Source of the DNA: Chlamydiota bacterium
GTDB taxonomy: Bacteria; Chlamydiota; Chlamydiia; Chlamydiales; Rhabdochlamydiaceae
Length of the DNA stretch: 64,000 nt
Assembly: GCA_030916885.1 (NCBI GenBank)
Contig: JAUPVT010000024.1
Location: forward strand, 1 to 64,000
Direction of reading: 5' to 3'
Below, piece by piece: positions 36,426-45,377 of this stretch; position 1 is the stretch's first letter, and the number at the start of each line of letters is the position of its first letter. A program made the position numbers and the translations under genes. Under the pieces are notes generated by a model, which was not told the DNA's origin, searched no databases, and saw only the letters and a program-made list of their open reading frames with translations.

Positions 36426-36533
36426 TTACAAATTACTCACTGCAAGAAATACATTGATATGTTTATTTCCGTGTATGGATAGAACCATTTTTCTTATGGT
36501 ATGTGAACAACAGTTAGGACAAGAGATATTCAT
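36426..36533 (-). mobile_element. Fragment of an IS1-type transposase InsA
   Basis: The minus strand encodes MNISCPNCCSHTIRKMVLSI and about 15 more residues before a stop. The N-terminal C-P-x-C-x-S zinc-finger start followed by a short basic stretch resembles InsA of IS1-like elements. The second cysteine pair and the InsB catalytic part are missing, so the element is inactive. It lies in the gene-poor 35767-36708 stretch. Confidence 0.45.
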
Positions 36534-36708
36534 TTATGACTCCAATGATTTTGGAGCATAATACATCCTTTATCTATAAAATTAAAATTTAGATGCTCAC
36601 TATCTATTTAGGACTACCGATAAGCTCTATTGTAAAACAATAAAGAGAAATATTTATCCATTCAGATCTTGCTTTTTTGATTATTATTGAGGTCTCTCTT
36701 ATTTCTCT

Positions 36709-37668
36709 TTAAGCCAAAGAGGTTTGTTTTTTAGCAGCTTCTTCTTTTCGAGTTCTATATAAAATGAATAAATTACTTCCAACAATAACCATAGCTCCGA
36801 TTAATGTATAGATGTCTGGTGTTTTGTTCCACCAGGTAAAATCAAGAGCTACTACCCAGAAGAAGGTAGAGTAATCAATAGGCGCAAGAATTGAGGCTTG
36901 TGCAAAACGAAGTGATTGTGCAATAGCGTATTGGGCACCAGCTGTCAGCATACCTACAATGGTAAAAAGACCCCAATGAGTCCAAGGCATCGATTTCCAA
37001 GCAAGAGTAAACTGAGGAGATAGCCAATTTGGGGAAGCCGAAGAAATAACACCTAAGATCAGCATAGCCACGATCATTACGACATTTGGATAGATTGCAA
37101 TGGCAAGGCTGTGTTCTGTTGATGCTAAACGGCGCATGAGAATCTTATTCAAAGCTCCAAGGAAAGTTGCAAAAAGAACCAGAAATGCTGCTGATTCCAT
37201 GACATTTGATCCAGGCCGCATAGCAATGATGACTCCTATAAGACCGATCCCTACAGCAATCCATCGCTCCCGAGTTACTTTTTCTTTGAGCATTAATGAA
37301 CCTAAGACAATCATGAAGAAGGGCGAGGTATAGCTAAATGTATAGATTGTTGTTAAAGAAGCGAGTGAAAAAGCGAACATAAAACAAAAAGTATAGATCA
37401 AATTAACCGCTAGCCTTGTGAGATGGCTAGTTGGGTGTTTTGAATAAAGAACCTTGCGCGGCCCGCCTTGGAAATAGGTTGCAATAAAAAGAGGCACTAA
37501 ACGAGTAAATGCACGTAGCAGTGTGACTTGACAGACACTATATGTGCCCATGAGATGTTTAATGAAAGCATCGGATAGCGGATAAAGTGCCAATCCAAGA
37601 ATCATTAAACCAACACCTAATACAGCTTTATTGTGTAGTTTTCTGTCTACATTAGCTTCATATACCAT
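36709..37668 (-). CDS. DMT-superfamily (EamA) transporter
   Basis: The 319-residue inner-membrane protein has ten predicted membrane segments and two EamA repeats (about residues 20-150 and 165-300). Typical phrases are FTRLVPLFIATYF, TFSYTSPFFMIVLGSLML and TAGAQYAIAQSLRFAQASIL. Relatives in intracellular bacteria include S-adenosylmethionine and amino-acid transporters, but the substrate cannot be inferred. It borders the IS-containing decayed stretch, and its codon use looks somewhat more GC-rich than neighbours, so acquisition by transfer is possible. Confidence 0.85.
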   Translation of the reverse strand: MVYEANVDRKLHNKAVLGVGLMILGLALYPLSDAFIKHLMGTYSVCQVTLLRAFTRLVPLFIATYFQGGPRKVLYSKHPTSHLTRLAVNLIYTFCFMFAFSLASLTTIYTFSYTSPFFMIVLGSLMLKEKVTRERWIAVGIGLIGVIIAMRPGSNVMESAAFLVLFATFLGALNKILMRRLASTEHSLAIAIYPNVVMIVAMLILGVISSASPNWLSPQFTLAWKSMPWTHWGLFTIVGMLTAGAQYAIAQSLRFAQASILAPIDYSTFFWVVALDFTWWNKTPDIYTLIGAMVIVGSNLFILYRTRKEEAAKKQTSLA

Positions 37669-37756
37669 AAATGCTCCTTAACATTTCAAAAAATAACTAA
37701 CGTTAAAGGAATTTTCTTCTCAATTATCCTTTAAACCATAGATATTTGTATATATT

Positions 37757-38791
37757 TTATTTTTTCTTGCATATACAACAGCTTGGCATACACACATTAC
37801 AGCAAGAACGAGTAGGATGACGAACAAGCATCTGATTGGTCAACGTCTCCTCTTGTTCTATGATGGTAAGAATTGCTTGAATCCAATCCGGATGATGGTT
37901 AAGAGCAGGGCAACGAATAGCGGTTAATCCCTGCTTGCGAATGACTGGCAAATAAAGTTTTTCGATTTCAAAAAGTGTTTCTATATGATCTGAAGTAAAG
38001 CTTAAAGGAATAACTACTACTTTTTTTCTGTCCTGTGCCCAAGTGCGAATCTCTTCACACACATCACTTGTATAAGGACAAAGCCATTCTTGCTTATCAA
38101 ATTGAGATTGATAGGATAAATGACAAAGCGCTTGAGGAAATCGTTTTTTCAGCCCATAAAAACTTAACAAGCATTCTTTTTCATAAGGGTCTCCTGTACA
38201 AACAAACTTTCTAGGAATCGCATGAGCAGAAAAAAGCAAGCATACCTCTTCTTCTTTAATCTCGTGTTGGCTTAAACAAAGACGGATTTGTTTCTCGAAT
38301 GCGCTAAGATATAAAGGATGGGCTGCATAAGATTTAATCCAAGAAAGTTGATTTAGACTCTGTCCACATAAATTACGAGAAAAAAATAGAGCCACGCTTC
38401 CTGTTGTAGCATAGCTAAATTGGGGAAACATGGGGAAAACGCGTATCTGATGACTCTCTGGTATTTGCTTAACAGCAGATAAAAAAGAAGCATGCGTTTT
38501 AGGCAAATAACGGTGAAAAGTAAGAAAAGGTGCTTTCATGTATTTCTGCAAAGTGACAGCCATTTTTTCGGTATCTTCATAGATCGGAGATTTACCACCG
38601 ATTTTTGCATATTCAGGAATAACCTTTAGCGCACGTTTTTTTGCAATTCGATTAAATAATAAACGATGAATAAAAGAAGGGAAAGGAGTCCGAATCACTT
38701 CTTGATCCGTAAGTAATTCTTTTAAAAATTCTTCTACTTCTTTTAGATCTCTAGGACCACCAAAGTTGATAATGAGATAAGTATTTGACAT
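37757..38791 (-). CDS. hemH: Ferrochelatase with a cysteine-rich tail
   Basis: Inserts Fe2+ into protoporphyrin IX, the last step of haem synthesis. Motifs include TYLIINFGGPRDLKEVEEFL at the N-terminus, the iron-site histidine in LLFSAHAIPRKF and the glutamate in SFTSDHIETLFEIE. The 344-residue protein ends TRSCCNVCMPSCCICKKK, with six cysteines in 14 residues. Some bacterial ferrochelatases carry a C-terminal [2Fe-2S] cluster, and this tail may serve that or another metal role. It diverges from the binding-protein gene. Confidence 0.9.
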   Translation of the reverse strand: MSNTYLIINFGGPRDLKEVEEFLKELLTDQEVIRTPFPSFIHRLLFNRIAKKRALKVIPEYAKIGGKSPIYEDTEKMAVTLQKYMKAPFLTFHRYLPKTHASFLSAVKQIPESHQIRVFPMFPQFSYATTGSVALFFSRNLCGQSLNQLSWIKSYAAHPLYLSAFEKQIRLCLSQHEIKEEEVCLLFSAHAIPRKFVCTGDPYEKECLLSFYGLKKRFPQALCHLSYQSQFDKQEWLCPYTSDVCEEIRTWAQDRKKVVVIPLSFTSDHIETLFEIEKLYLPVIRKQGLTAIRCPALNHHPDWIQAILTIIEQEETLTNQMLVRHPTRSCCNVCMPSCCICKKK

Positions 38792-38852
38792 AATTAAAAC
38801 CTTAAACGATAAACATACACTTTTTTATCTTATTTGTGTTACAGATCATCTT

Positions 38853-39590
38853 ATGTTACAGAAAATTTCTATCTTACTGCTACTCTCTCTTCTTTATTGC
38901 TGTGGAAGCAAAAACCATCCACAAAAAGTGGCCCTCGACCCCAGTTGGTATCCTTTAGATTTAGAGGATAGAAATGTACAACTATTGGGATTTTCTACTG
39001 AAATTTTGCAGAAAGTTTCAAAAAAAATCCCCCTTGCTAAATTGACAGTGGATGCTCATTACTTGTTAGAAGACTTACTTCAAGGGAAATATGAAGCTGT
39101 TCTCTCTTCTTTTCCTCCCTATAATTTTAATAAAGATCGCTTTGATTTTTCAGAAAGCTATCTAATGTTAGGTCCTGTAATTGTAGTAGATAAGTCGTCT
39201 AATATCTCTTCTATAAAACAGCTAAAAGGCAAGGCTGTTGGCGTTCTTTCAGATGCTACTGCTTTATTAATCGAATCCGTTCCAGATGTGTTAATCCATC
39301 AATACTCTTCTAAATCACAAGCTCTTGAAGCTGTAAACTTAAAAGTACTAGATGCCGCTTTAATCGATATTTTAAGTGCTTATGCCTATTGTGAAGATCT
39401 CTATCAAGATAAGTTAAAGGTAGGATCTTTGCCTTTAACCAATGAGGCTTTAAGGCTAATTACAATACGTAATAAAAATAGCTCTTTAATTAAAGCCTTT
39501 AATCAGGAGATTCACCAATTAAACGAATCTGGTGAATATCAAAAAATGCTTAATAAATGGGGGTTGCCACAAAAAGAGATGAAAAAATAA
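38853..39590 (+). CDS. Amino-acid ABC transporter substrate-binding lipoprotein
   Basis: The 245-residue protein has a lipoprotein-type signal (ISILLLLSLLYCCGSK) and the family 3 solute-binding fold. Recognisable segments are the LGFSTEILQKVSKKI helix, FDFSESYLMLGPVIVV and IKQLKGKAVGVLSDATA. No permease or ATPase gene adjoins it, so it works with distant partners or senses a ligand. Chlamydiae have a similar gene beside hemH, as I recall. The ligand is unknown. Confidence 0.85.
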   Translation: MLQKISILLLLSLLYCCGSKNHPQKVALDPSWYPLDLEDRNVQLLGFSTEILQKVSKKIPLAKLTVDAHYLLEDLLQGKYEAVLSSFPPYNFNKDRFDFSESYLMLGPVIVVDKSSNISSIKQLKGKAVGVLSDATALLIESVPDVLIHQYSSKSQALEAVNLKVLDAALIDILSAYAYCEDLYQDKLKVGSLPLTNEALRLITIRNKNSSLIKAFNQEIHQLNESGEYQKMLNKWGLPQKEMKK

Positions 39591-39612
39591 GAGAGATTTA
39601 CTCCCCTCTTAT
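39587..39612 (-). terminator. Terminator between convergent genes
   Basis: ATAAGAG pairs with CTCTTAT around a 12-nt loop. On the minus strand the stem is followed by TTATTTTTTC, so it is best suited to end glgP transcription. It starts within the last codon of the binding-protein gene. Confidence 0.5.
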
Positions 39613-39617
39613 GTTCC

Positions 39618-42218
39618 TTAAGAAGAATTTTTTATAGAACCATTTACACTAGATGGAAAAATACGACATTTATCGTGCTCACTATATTCAATTCTTATTT
39701 TTTCTAACTCTTTAGGATCAACTAGACAAGGTTGAATATCCCAAACCAGTTTTGCATAATTTTTAATCGATTCATCGGAAGAAAAATTTCCCATTGCTGC
39801 TATGTTCTGCAGAGCGTACTCTGCCCATTCTTGGGGCTTTAAAAATAACTCCTCTACTTTTTTCTGTGTTCTATAATAATCCAACAGATCCCCTAAGACA
39901 AAGTAATAATCTGGTATGCACCCTGCCTGTTTATGTAGCAGGCTTTGATACAAATTGCTAAGAGCTTGATGCTCTTCTTCTGTTTGCGTAAAACTTTGAT
40001 CACGTAAAGAATCAAGCGCTTTTCGAATAGAGTTATTTTGCATATAGATATCCCAAGGATTATAGTTACCCGTATGGCGAATTAAATCATTCTCCAATGT
40101 GGTTTTACCAAAACGAAAGGGCCAAAAGCGATCTGTTACCTGTTGATGCATCTCAATGTTTGCTCCATCTTCTGTTCCGATTGTCAATGCTCCATTCATT
40201 GCTAACTTCATATTACCAGTGCCAGATGCTTCTGTTCCTGCTGTGGAGATTTGCTCGGATAAATCTGCTGCAGGAATAATCGTTTCTGCTTTTGATACGT
40301 TGTAATTCTCTATAAAAACCAATTTCAATTTCTGATTGGTTTTAGAGTCTTGATTGATTCGCCTAGAAATACAGTAACTTAATTGAATGATTTGTTTAGC
40401 TACTTCATACCCAGGAGCTGCTTTACCAGCAATGAACACCATTCTTTTGATACGACGCGCTTCTGGATTCTCTTGAAGTTCATGGTAGAGCATAATTACA
40501 TGAATAAGATTCATTAGCTGCCTTTTATACTCATGAATCCTTTTGATTTGCACATCAAAAAGAGCAGTCTCATCTAAAAAAGAGTAATGACCAACAGGTT
40601 TTCCTGTACTATCGCGTATAGGATTTGTATGTTGTAAGCATTCAAACAATGCTTGTTTATTTTTTTTCTTAATTTCTAAAAATTCTTTTTGAGAATCAAA
40701 ATCATTAGCAAATGAGGCAAGATTGCGTATTTCTTGAAATTGTGTAATCCACTGTTTACCAATTTTTTTTGTAATAAATGCAGCAAGAAGTGGATTGCAA
40801 TCTAAAAGCCACCTTCTTGGCGTCACTCCATTGGTTATATTGACAAACTTTTCTGGGTACATTTCATAAAAATCTTTAAAGATCTCTTTTTTTAAGATCT
40901 CTGTATGTAAAGTTGCTACTCCATTTACTCGATGCGACCCATAAATAGCCAAATTAGCCATTTTGACCTGACCTTCTTCAATAATCGACATAGATCTTAC
41001 TCTATCTTCATCTCCTGGATATTTTCGACGAATCTGATTACAAAATTCTAGATTTATTCTTTCGATAATCGAATACTGACGTGGCAATAGATATTGCAAA
41101 CTACTTTGATTCCACTCTTCTAAAGACTCTCTTAGGATGGTGTGATTGGTAAAATTACAACAAGTTTTTACAATATCTAAAGCTTCTTCCCATCCAAAAT
41201 CGTGCTCTGTTATAAGTAGTCGTTGCAATTCTGCAATCGTAAGTGCGGGATGAGTATCGTTGATGTGGATTCGCACTTTATCCGCAAATTCATTCATATT
41301 CGAGAAAATAAAAAGATGTCTTCTAATGATATCTTGCAAGGAAGCAGATACCAGAAGAAATTCTTGTTTTAAACGAATTCTTTTACCTGTTTCATTGTGA
41401 TCATTAGGGTATAATACATCAGTAAGACTGGTGTTTTCTGCAGCTGCACCGAGCATTCCTGCATTGTAGCGCTGCAACTGGAAGTTCCGAGGAGATTCTT
41501 TTGTGGTCCATAAGCGCAGGGTATTTACTGTAAAATCGGAGGTTTCTTTGTATCCAATAATCGGAATATCATAAGATAAAGCTCTTACCTCTTCATAGTC
41601 TGTTAATTCATAGACATCTACCCCTTTTTTATTTTTACTTGGAACTGCTTTTCCAGCATAAAAAACAGAGGCAGCATGCATATCACGACGATATTCCCAA
41701 GGATTTTCATGCAATAGCCATGCCTCTGGTCTCTCTACCTGAATTCCATTACATACTGCTTGATCAAAAATGCCATATTGATAACGAAGCCCAAATCCAA
41801 TAGCTGGAATTTGCTGAGTAGCAAGCGAATCCATTAAACAAGCAGCTAATCTTCCCAATCCTCCATTGCCAAGACCTGGCTCTGGCTCAAAATGCAACTG
41901 TTCTTGATAGGAGCGATTTAACTGTTTAAATACATAATTAATTAAATCAGTTGCATGGATATTTATAATGTTATTTTGACAAAACCGTCCAGGCATATAT
42001 TCCATGCATAGGTAAAAAAGCATCCGCGCTTTTTTCTCTCTGTATGTATGCACACAAGCAGTCCAATTAATCATGATTTCCTCACGCAATGTTAGAGCGA
42101 ATGCGCGATAAAACTCTTCTGGACTAGCCTCATTAATCGTTACTCCCATTGTAGTAATCAAGTAATGTCTAATTTTTTGTATTAAATTAATTGCTTGGGT
42201 TTGCGTTTTTAAATCCAT
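39618..42218 (-). CDS. glgP: Glycogen phosphorylase
   Basis: Phosphorolysis of alpha-1,4-glucan to glucose 1-phosphate. The full-length 866-residue GT35 enzyme has FEPEPGLGNGGLGRLAACL near residue 115, FINDTHPALTIAEL-type motif near 328, and the PLP lysine in EASGTGNMKLAMNGALTIG near 670. Glycogen metabolism is typical of chlamydiae. No other glg gene lies in the window. The 75-bp gap to the sthA-like gene separates divergent transcripts. Confidence 0.95.
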   Translation of the reverse strand: MDLKTQTQAINLIQKIRHYLITTMGVTINEASPEEFYRAFALTLREEIMINWTACVHTYREKKARMLFYLCMEYMPGRFCQNNIINIHATDLINYVFKQLNRSYQEQLHFEPEPGLGNGGLGRLAACLMDSLATQQIPAIGFGLRYQYGIFDQAVCNGIQVERPEAWLLHENPWEYRRDMHAASVFYAGKAVPSKNKKGVDVYELTDYEEVRALSYDIPIIGYKETSDFTVNTLRLWTTKESPRNFQLQRYNAGMLGAAAENTSLTDVLYPNDHNETGKRIRLKQEFLLVSASLQDIIRRHLFIFSNMNEFADKVRIHINDTHPALTIAELQRLLITEHDFGWEEALDIVKTCCNFTNHTILRESLEEWNQSSLQYLLPRQYSIIERINLEFCNQIRRKYPGDEDRVRSMSIIEEGQVKMANLAIYGSHRVNGVATLHTEILKKEIFKDFYEMYPEKFVNITNGVTPRRWLLDCNPLLAAFITKKIGKQWITQFQEIRNLASFANDFDSQKEFLEIKKKNKQALFECLQHTNPIRDSTGKPVGHYSFLDETALFDVQIKRIHEYKRQLMNLIHVIMLYHELQENPEARRIKRMVFIAGKAAPGYEVAKQIIQLSYCISRRINQDSKTNQKLKLVFIENYNVSKAETIIPAADLSEQISTAGTEASGTGNMKLAMNGALTIGTEDGANIEMHQQVTDRFWPFRFGKTTLENDLIRHTGNYNPWDIYMQNNSIRKALDSLRDQSFTQTEEEHQALSNLYQSLLHKQAGCIPDYYFVLGDLLDYYRTQKKVEELFLKPQEWAEYALQNIAAMGNFSSDESIKNYAKLVWDIQPCLVDPKELEKIRIEYSEHDKCRIFPSSVNGSIKNSS

Positions 42219-42293
42219 CTGTTTTCTTTGTTACTTGATATTCTTCTGAGCATTGTGTAATTACTTAATTATCTAACATAAGCAAGAGTTAAT

Positions 42294-43694
42294 GTGCAAA
42301 AATTTGACCTTATTGTAATTGGTTCAGGCCCAGCAGGAGAAAAAGCAGCTGTCAAAGCGGCTTATTTTGGTTATAAAGTAGCAATTATTGAAAAGGAAGA
42401 GTTATTTGGAGGAGCTGGAACGGTGACCGGAACCCTCCCTTCTAAAACTCTTAGAGAAACCGCTTTGTATTTTTCTGATAAGTTAGAAAAAGGTCTTTAT
42501 GGAATTGATCGTACTTTTTCTCAAGAAGCCTCTATGACAGATTTTATGTATCGTAAGAATCTAGTGAAAGATTCCTCTTCTAAAGAGGTTTTTGATAATT
42601 TATCGCGTCATCATGTCAGCATCTTTTATGGAGTAGCTAGTTTTGAAGACGCGCATACCCTTCATGTGCAAGGTAAAGACCACATCTCACTCTTTGGAGA
42701 GTACATCATCATCGCTACAGGATCCTACCCTTATCATCCAAAAAATATCCCTTTTGATAGCAAACGGGTTCACGATTCTGATACTATTCTACAATTGACA
42801 AGACACCCTTCATCCTTATGTATTGTAGGAGCTGGCGTCATCGGTTGTGAGTATGCAACTATTTTTGCAACAATTGGAACGCATGTCTATTTAATTAACG
42901 ATAAAAAAAAAATCCTTCCCCATCTTGACGAAGAGATTTCACATGCACTTGTAAAAGAAATGCAGAGCTCTGGTATTGACATCCTTTTTAATACCTCGAT
43001 TGAATCCATTCATACCCCTCCTTCTGACCAGACTCTTATAGAGGTTCATCTAAAAAACAAAAAAAATTTAGAAGTTGACATGTTCTTATTTGCAGCTGGA
43101 CGCAGCGGAAATATAAAGCAGCTTAAATTAGAACAAGTGGGAGTTAAAACAGGAAAGAGAGAATTGATTGTAGTAGATCACCAATATCGTACTAACATAT
43201 CTAACATCTTTGCAGTTGGGGATGTCACTGGCTTCCCTGCTCTTGCTAGCACTAGCATGGAACAGGGTAGGATTGCAGTAGCTCATATTTTTCAAACGCA
43301 AGATCTTGAACACCTGCCTACCTATTTTCCTTATGGAATTTATACTATTCCAGAAGTATCTACTATTGGGCTAACCACAGAAGAAGCAGAAGAAAAAAAG
43401 ATCCTTTACTCTATAGGAAAAGCGTATTATGCCAATATGCCCAGAGGCAAAATTATGGGTGCAAAAACCGGAATGCTCAAACTGCTTTTCCATAAAGATA
43501 CTCTACAAATCTTAGGAGTGCATATTATTGGAAGAATTGCCACTGAAATCATTCACTATGGCGTAATTCTTGTAGAAGATAAAAAAACACTGCACCACGT
43601 AATATCGCAAGTATTTAACTGTCCTACCTTGCATGATCTTTATAAAGATGCGGCCTATGATGGATTAGTTCAAGTAACGCCAAAATTTAAATAA
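42294..43694 (+). CDS. sthA: Pyridine nucleotide-disulfide oxidoreductase, SthA-like transhydrogenase
   Basis: FAD-dependent oxidoreductase of 466 residues, beginning with GTG. The FAD-binding motif is VIGSGPAGEKAAVKAAYFG, the NAD(P) motif is IVGAGVIGCEYATIFATIG, the second FAD motif is IFAVGDVTGFPALAST, and a C-terminal dimerisation domain is present. In place of a redox-active C-x4-C the sequence is FGGAGTVTGTLPSKTLRE, without cysteine. This fits a soluble transhydrogenase rather than dihydrolipoamide dehydrogenase, though even the single cysteine of E. coli SthA is missing. Confidence 0.8.
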   Translation: MQKFDLIVIGSGPAGEKAAVKAAYFGYKVAIIEKEELFGGAGTVTGTLPSKTLRETALYFSDKLEKGLYGIDRTFSQEASMTDFMYRKNLVKDSSSKEVFDNLSRHHVSIFYGVASFEDAHTLHVQGKDHISLFGEYIIIATGSYPYHPKNIPFDSKRVHDSDTILQLTRHPSSLCIVGAGVIGCEYATIFATIGTHVYLINDKKKILPHLDEEISHALVKEMQSSGIDILFNTSIESIHTPPSDQTLIEVHLKNKKNLEVDMFLFAAGRSGNIKQLKLEQVGVKTGKRELIVVDHQYRTNISNIFAVGDVTGFPALASTSMEQGRIAVAHIFQTQDLEHLPTYFPYGIYTIPEVSTIGLTTEEAEEKKILYSIGKAYYANMPRGKIMGAKTGMLKLLFHKDTLQILGVHIIGRIATEIIHYGVILVEDKKTLHHVISQVFNCPTLHDLYKDAAYDGLVQVTPKFK

Positions 43695-43754
43695 AGCGAT
43701 CTTGCTATTATTTAGTAGATAGATAAACAAAATCAATTTAAGAGGAGATTTTAT

Positions 43755-43847
43755 ACGTCTAGACAAAACAGAAGCTACAAAAAAGAATTTAAGTTAAACG
43801 CGGTACAGCTCTATAAAAACTCAAGGAAACCAAGAAAAAATATCTAA
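43755..43847 (+). mobile_element. Fragment of an IS3-family OrfA
   Basis: About 30 codons read SRQNRSYKKEFKLNAVQLYK and a few more residues before a stop. The R-S-Y-x-K-E-F-K-L-x-A-V-x-L pattern is the start of the helix-turn-helix OrfA of IS3-type elements. There is no start codon and no OrfB, so this is a dead remnant. Confidence 0.5.
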
Positions 43848-43948
43848 GAACCTAACATATAAAGTCATTAAGCATTCATTTTCTTTAAAAGAAGAACTTG
43901 CACATGCGATATTATACCAGCCTATTTTTAAGGCAGCTTTTACTGTTT

Positions 43949-44167
43949 CTAAATTACTTTTATACCACTCACTTGCGTGCTGAAGCCTCGTCTATCTGTA
44001 TCGAAAGCAACCTTTATAAGCTCCTTATTATTTTGGAGCTCCAACCTCACGCGTTTAAGAGCCTTCGCCCCTATTCTTTCAATCTCTTCATACAAACGAT
44101 TTTGATCTGTAATTTCTCAGGTAATTTTTTCACACATAAAATTCGAAATATTCCTAATAGGAGTCAT
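43949..44167 (-). pseudogene. Decayed minus-strand gene with one internal stop
   Basis: ATG at 44167 opens MTPIRNISNFMCEKIT, then a TGA, then the same frame continues NRLYEEIERIGAKALKRVRL and AFDTDRRGFSTQVSGIKVI to a stop. The whole is 73 codons. The helical, charged composition is protein-like and unlike the plus-strand ORF listed in the track here. I do not recognise the family. Confidence 0.4.
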
Positions 44168-44274
44168 AGATATACCCTCTTTATTTATGCAACTTAAATC
44201 TCTAGATAAGTCCTTTTATTTAATAAAGAAATATATTTACTTCTCTTTTTCCTTTTGCTAGACTTTAATACACT

Positions 44275-45377
44275 ATGAATTTTTTGAAACTAGTTCCAAA
44301 ACAACTTGTTTTACAAAATGACATGACTTATCAAGGGCATGCGCCAAAGTGGTTTAAAGAAACGGTTTTTGGCGACATTGTCTTTACAATAGGAATGACA
44401 GGATATGTTAAATCACTAACAGATCTTTCTTATGCAGGACAAATCTTAAACTTTACTTTTCCTTTGATCGGCAATTATGGTGTTGCTGATTCTTGCGTGT
44501 GGGAGTCTTTGAAAATTCACTTCAAAGGCGTTATTATTCATCACCTCTGTCCTTTTTACAGCCATTATCAAGCAAAAACCTCTCTAACTCAATGGTTACA
44601 CATGCAAAAAGTTCCCTTTCTTTCTGCAATAGATATCTGTGCTTTAACAAAGAGAATTCGAATAAAAGGGAGTGTACTTGGAGCGATTACGCAAGAGGGT
44701 AAAAAAACGGTAAGTTTTGCTAATTCTTATGCTACTTCTCTTGTCAAAGAGGTACTTTGTCCTATCTTAAAGAAATATGGGAAACGAAGGAAAACTATGA
44801 TTTTAGTTGATTGTGGAATAAAGCAAAGCTTCTTGCGAAGAAGACTTAACTTTCCTATTCAAATCAAACGAGTTCTTTTTGATTACGATTATTTAGACCA
44901 AGAATACGATAGAGTTCTTTTATCTAATGGACTGGGAGATCCTCTTGACTGTAGACAAACAGTGGACATTTTAAAAAAATCCTTCAATAAAAAAAACCGA
45001 TTTTTGGCATTTGCTTAGGAGCTCAAATCATGGGATTGGCAGCTCAAGCAAAAACCTATAAACTACCCTTTGGACACCGAGGACAAAATCAACCTTGTGA
45101 ATGCATAGAATCAGGACGTTTTTTTCTCATACCGAAAAACCATGGTTTTGCGGTTGAGGAAAACAGTTTATCTAAAAATTGGAAAGTCACATTTCGCAAT
45201 GTGAATGATGCCTCCGTTGAAGGAATTCGCCATAGAGAGCTTCCCTTTTTTTTCGTGCAATTTCATCCTAAAGTATCTCCTCACCCCATTGATATGATGG
45301 GGTTATTTTTGAAAAATTTTATAATATATTATAGAGAACGAAAGATTATAAACGTTTTCAAGGAAAGTTTGTATTGA
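44275..45377 (+). pseudogene. carA: Carbamoyl-phosphate synthase glutaminase subunit, frameshifted
   Basis: Two track ORFs form one gene. The first (44275-45018) is the CPSase small-chain domain (GMTGYVKSLTDLSYAGQIL, VDCGIKQSFLRRR, LSNGLGDPLDC). The second encodes the glutaminase domain (IFGICLGAQIMGLA, GHRGQNQPC). The shift is at an A8 run (44989-44996): nine A's would give KKPIFGICLG in frame. The catalytic cysteine survives in the second frame, but the glutaminase glutamate is lost (QFHPKVSP for QFHPE). It is inactive unless slippage restores the frame, and probably even then. Confidence 0.8.

Noticed and set aside
43898-44197. 99-residue plus-strand ORF
   Set aside because: It is the shadow of a more protein-like minus-strand remnant (43949-44167).
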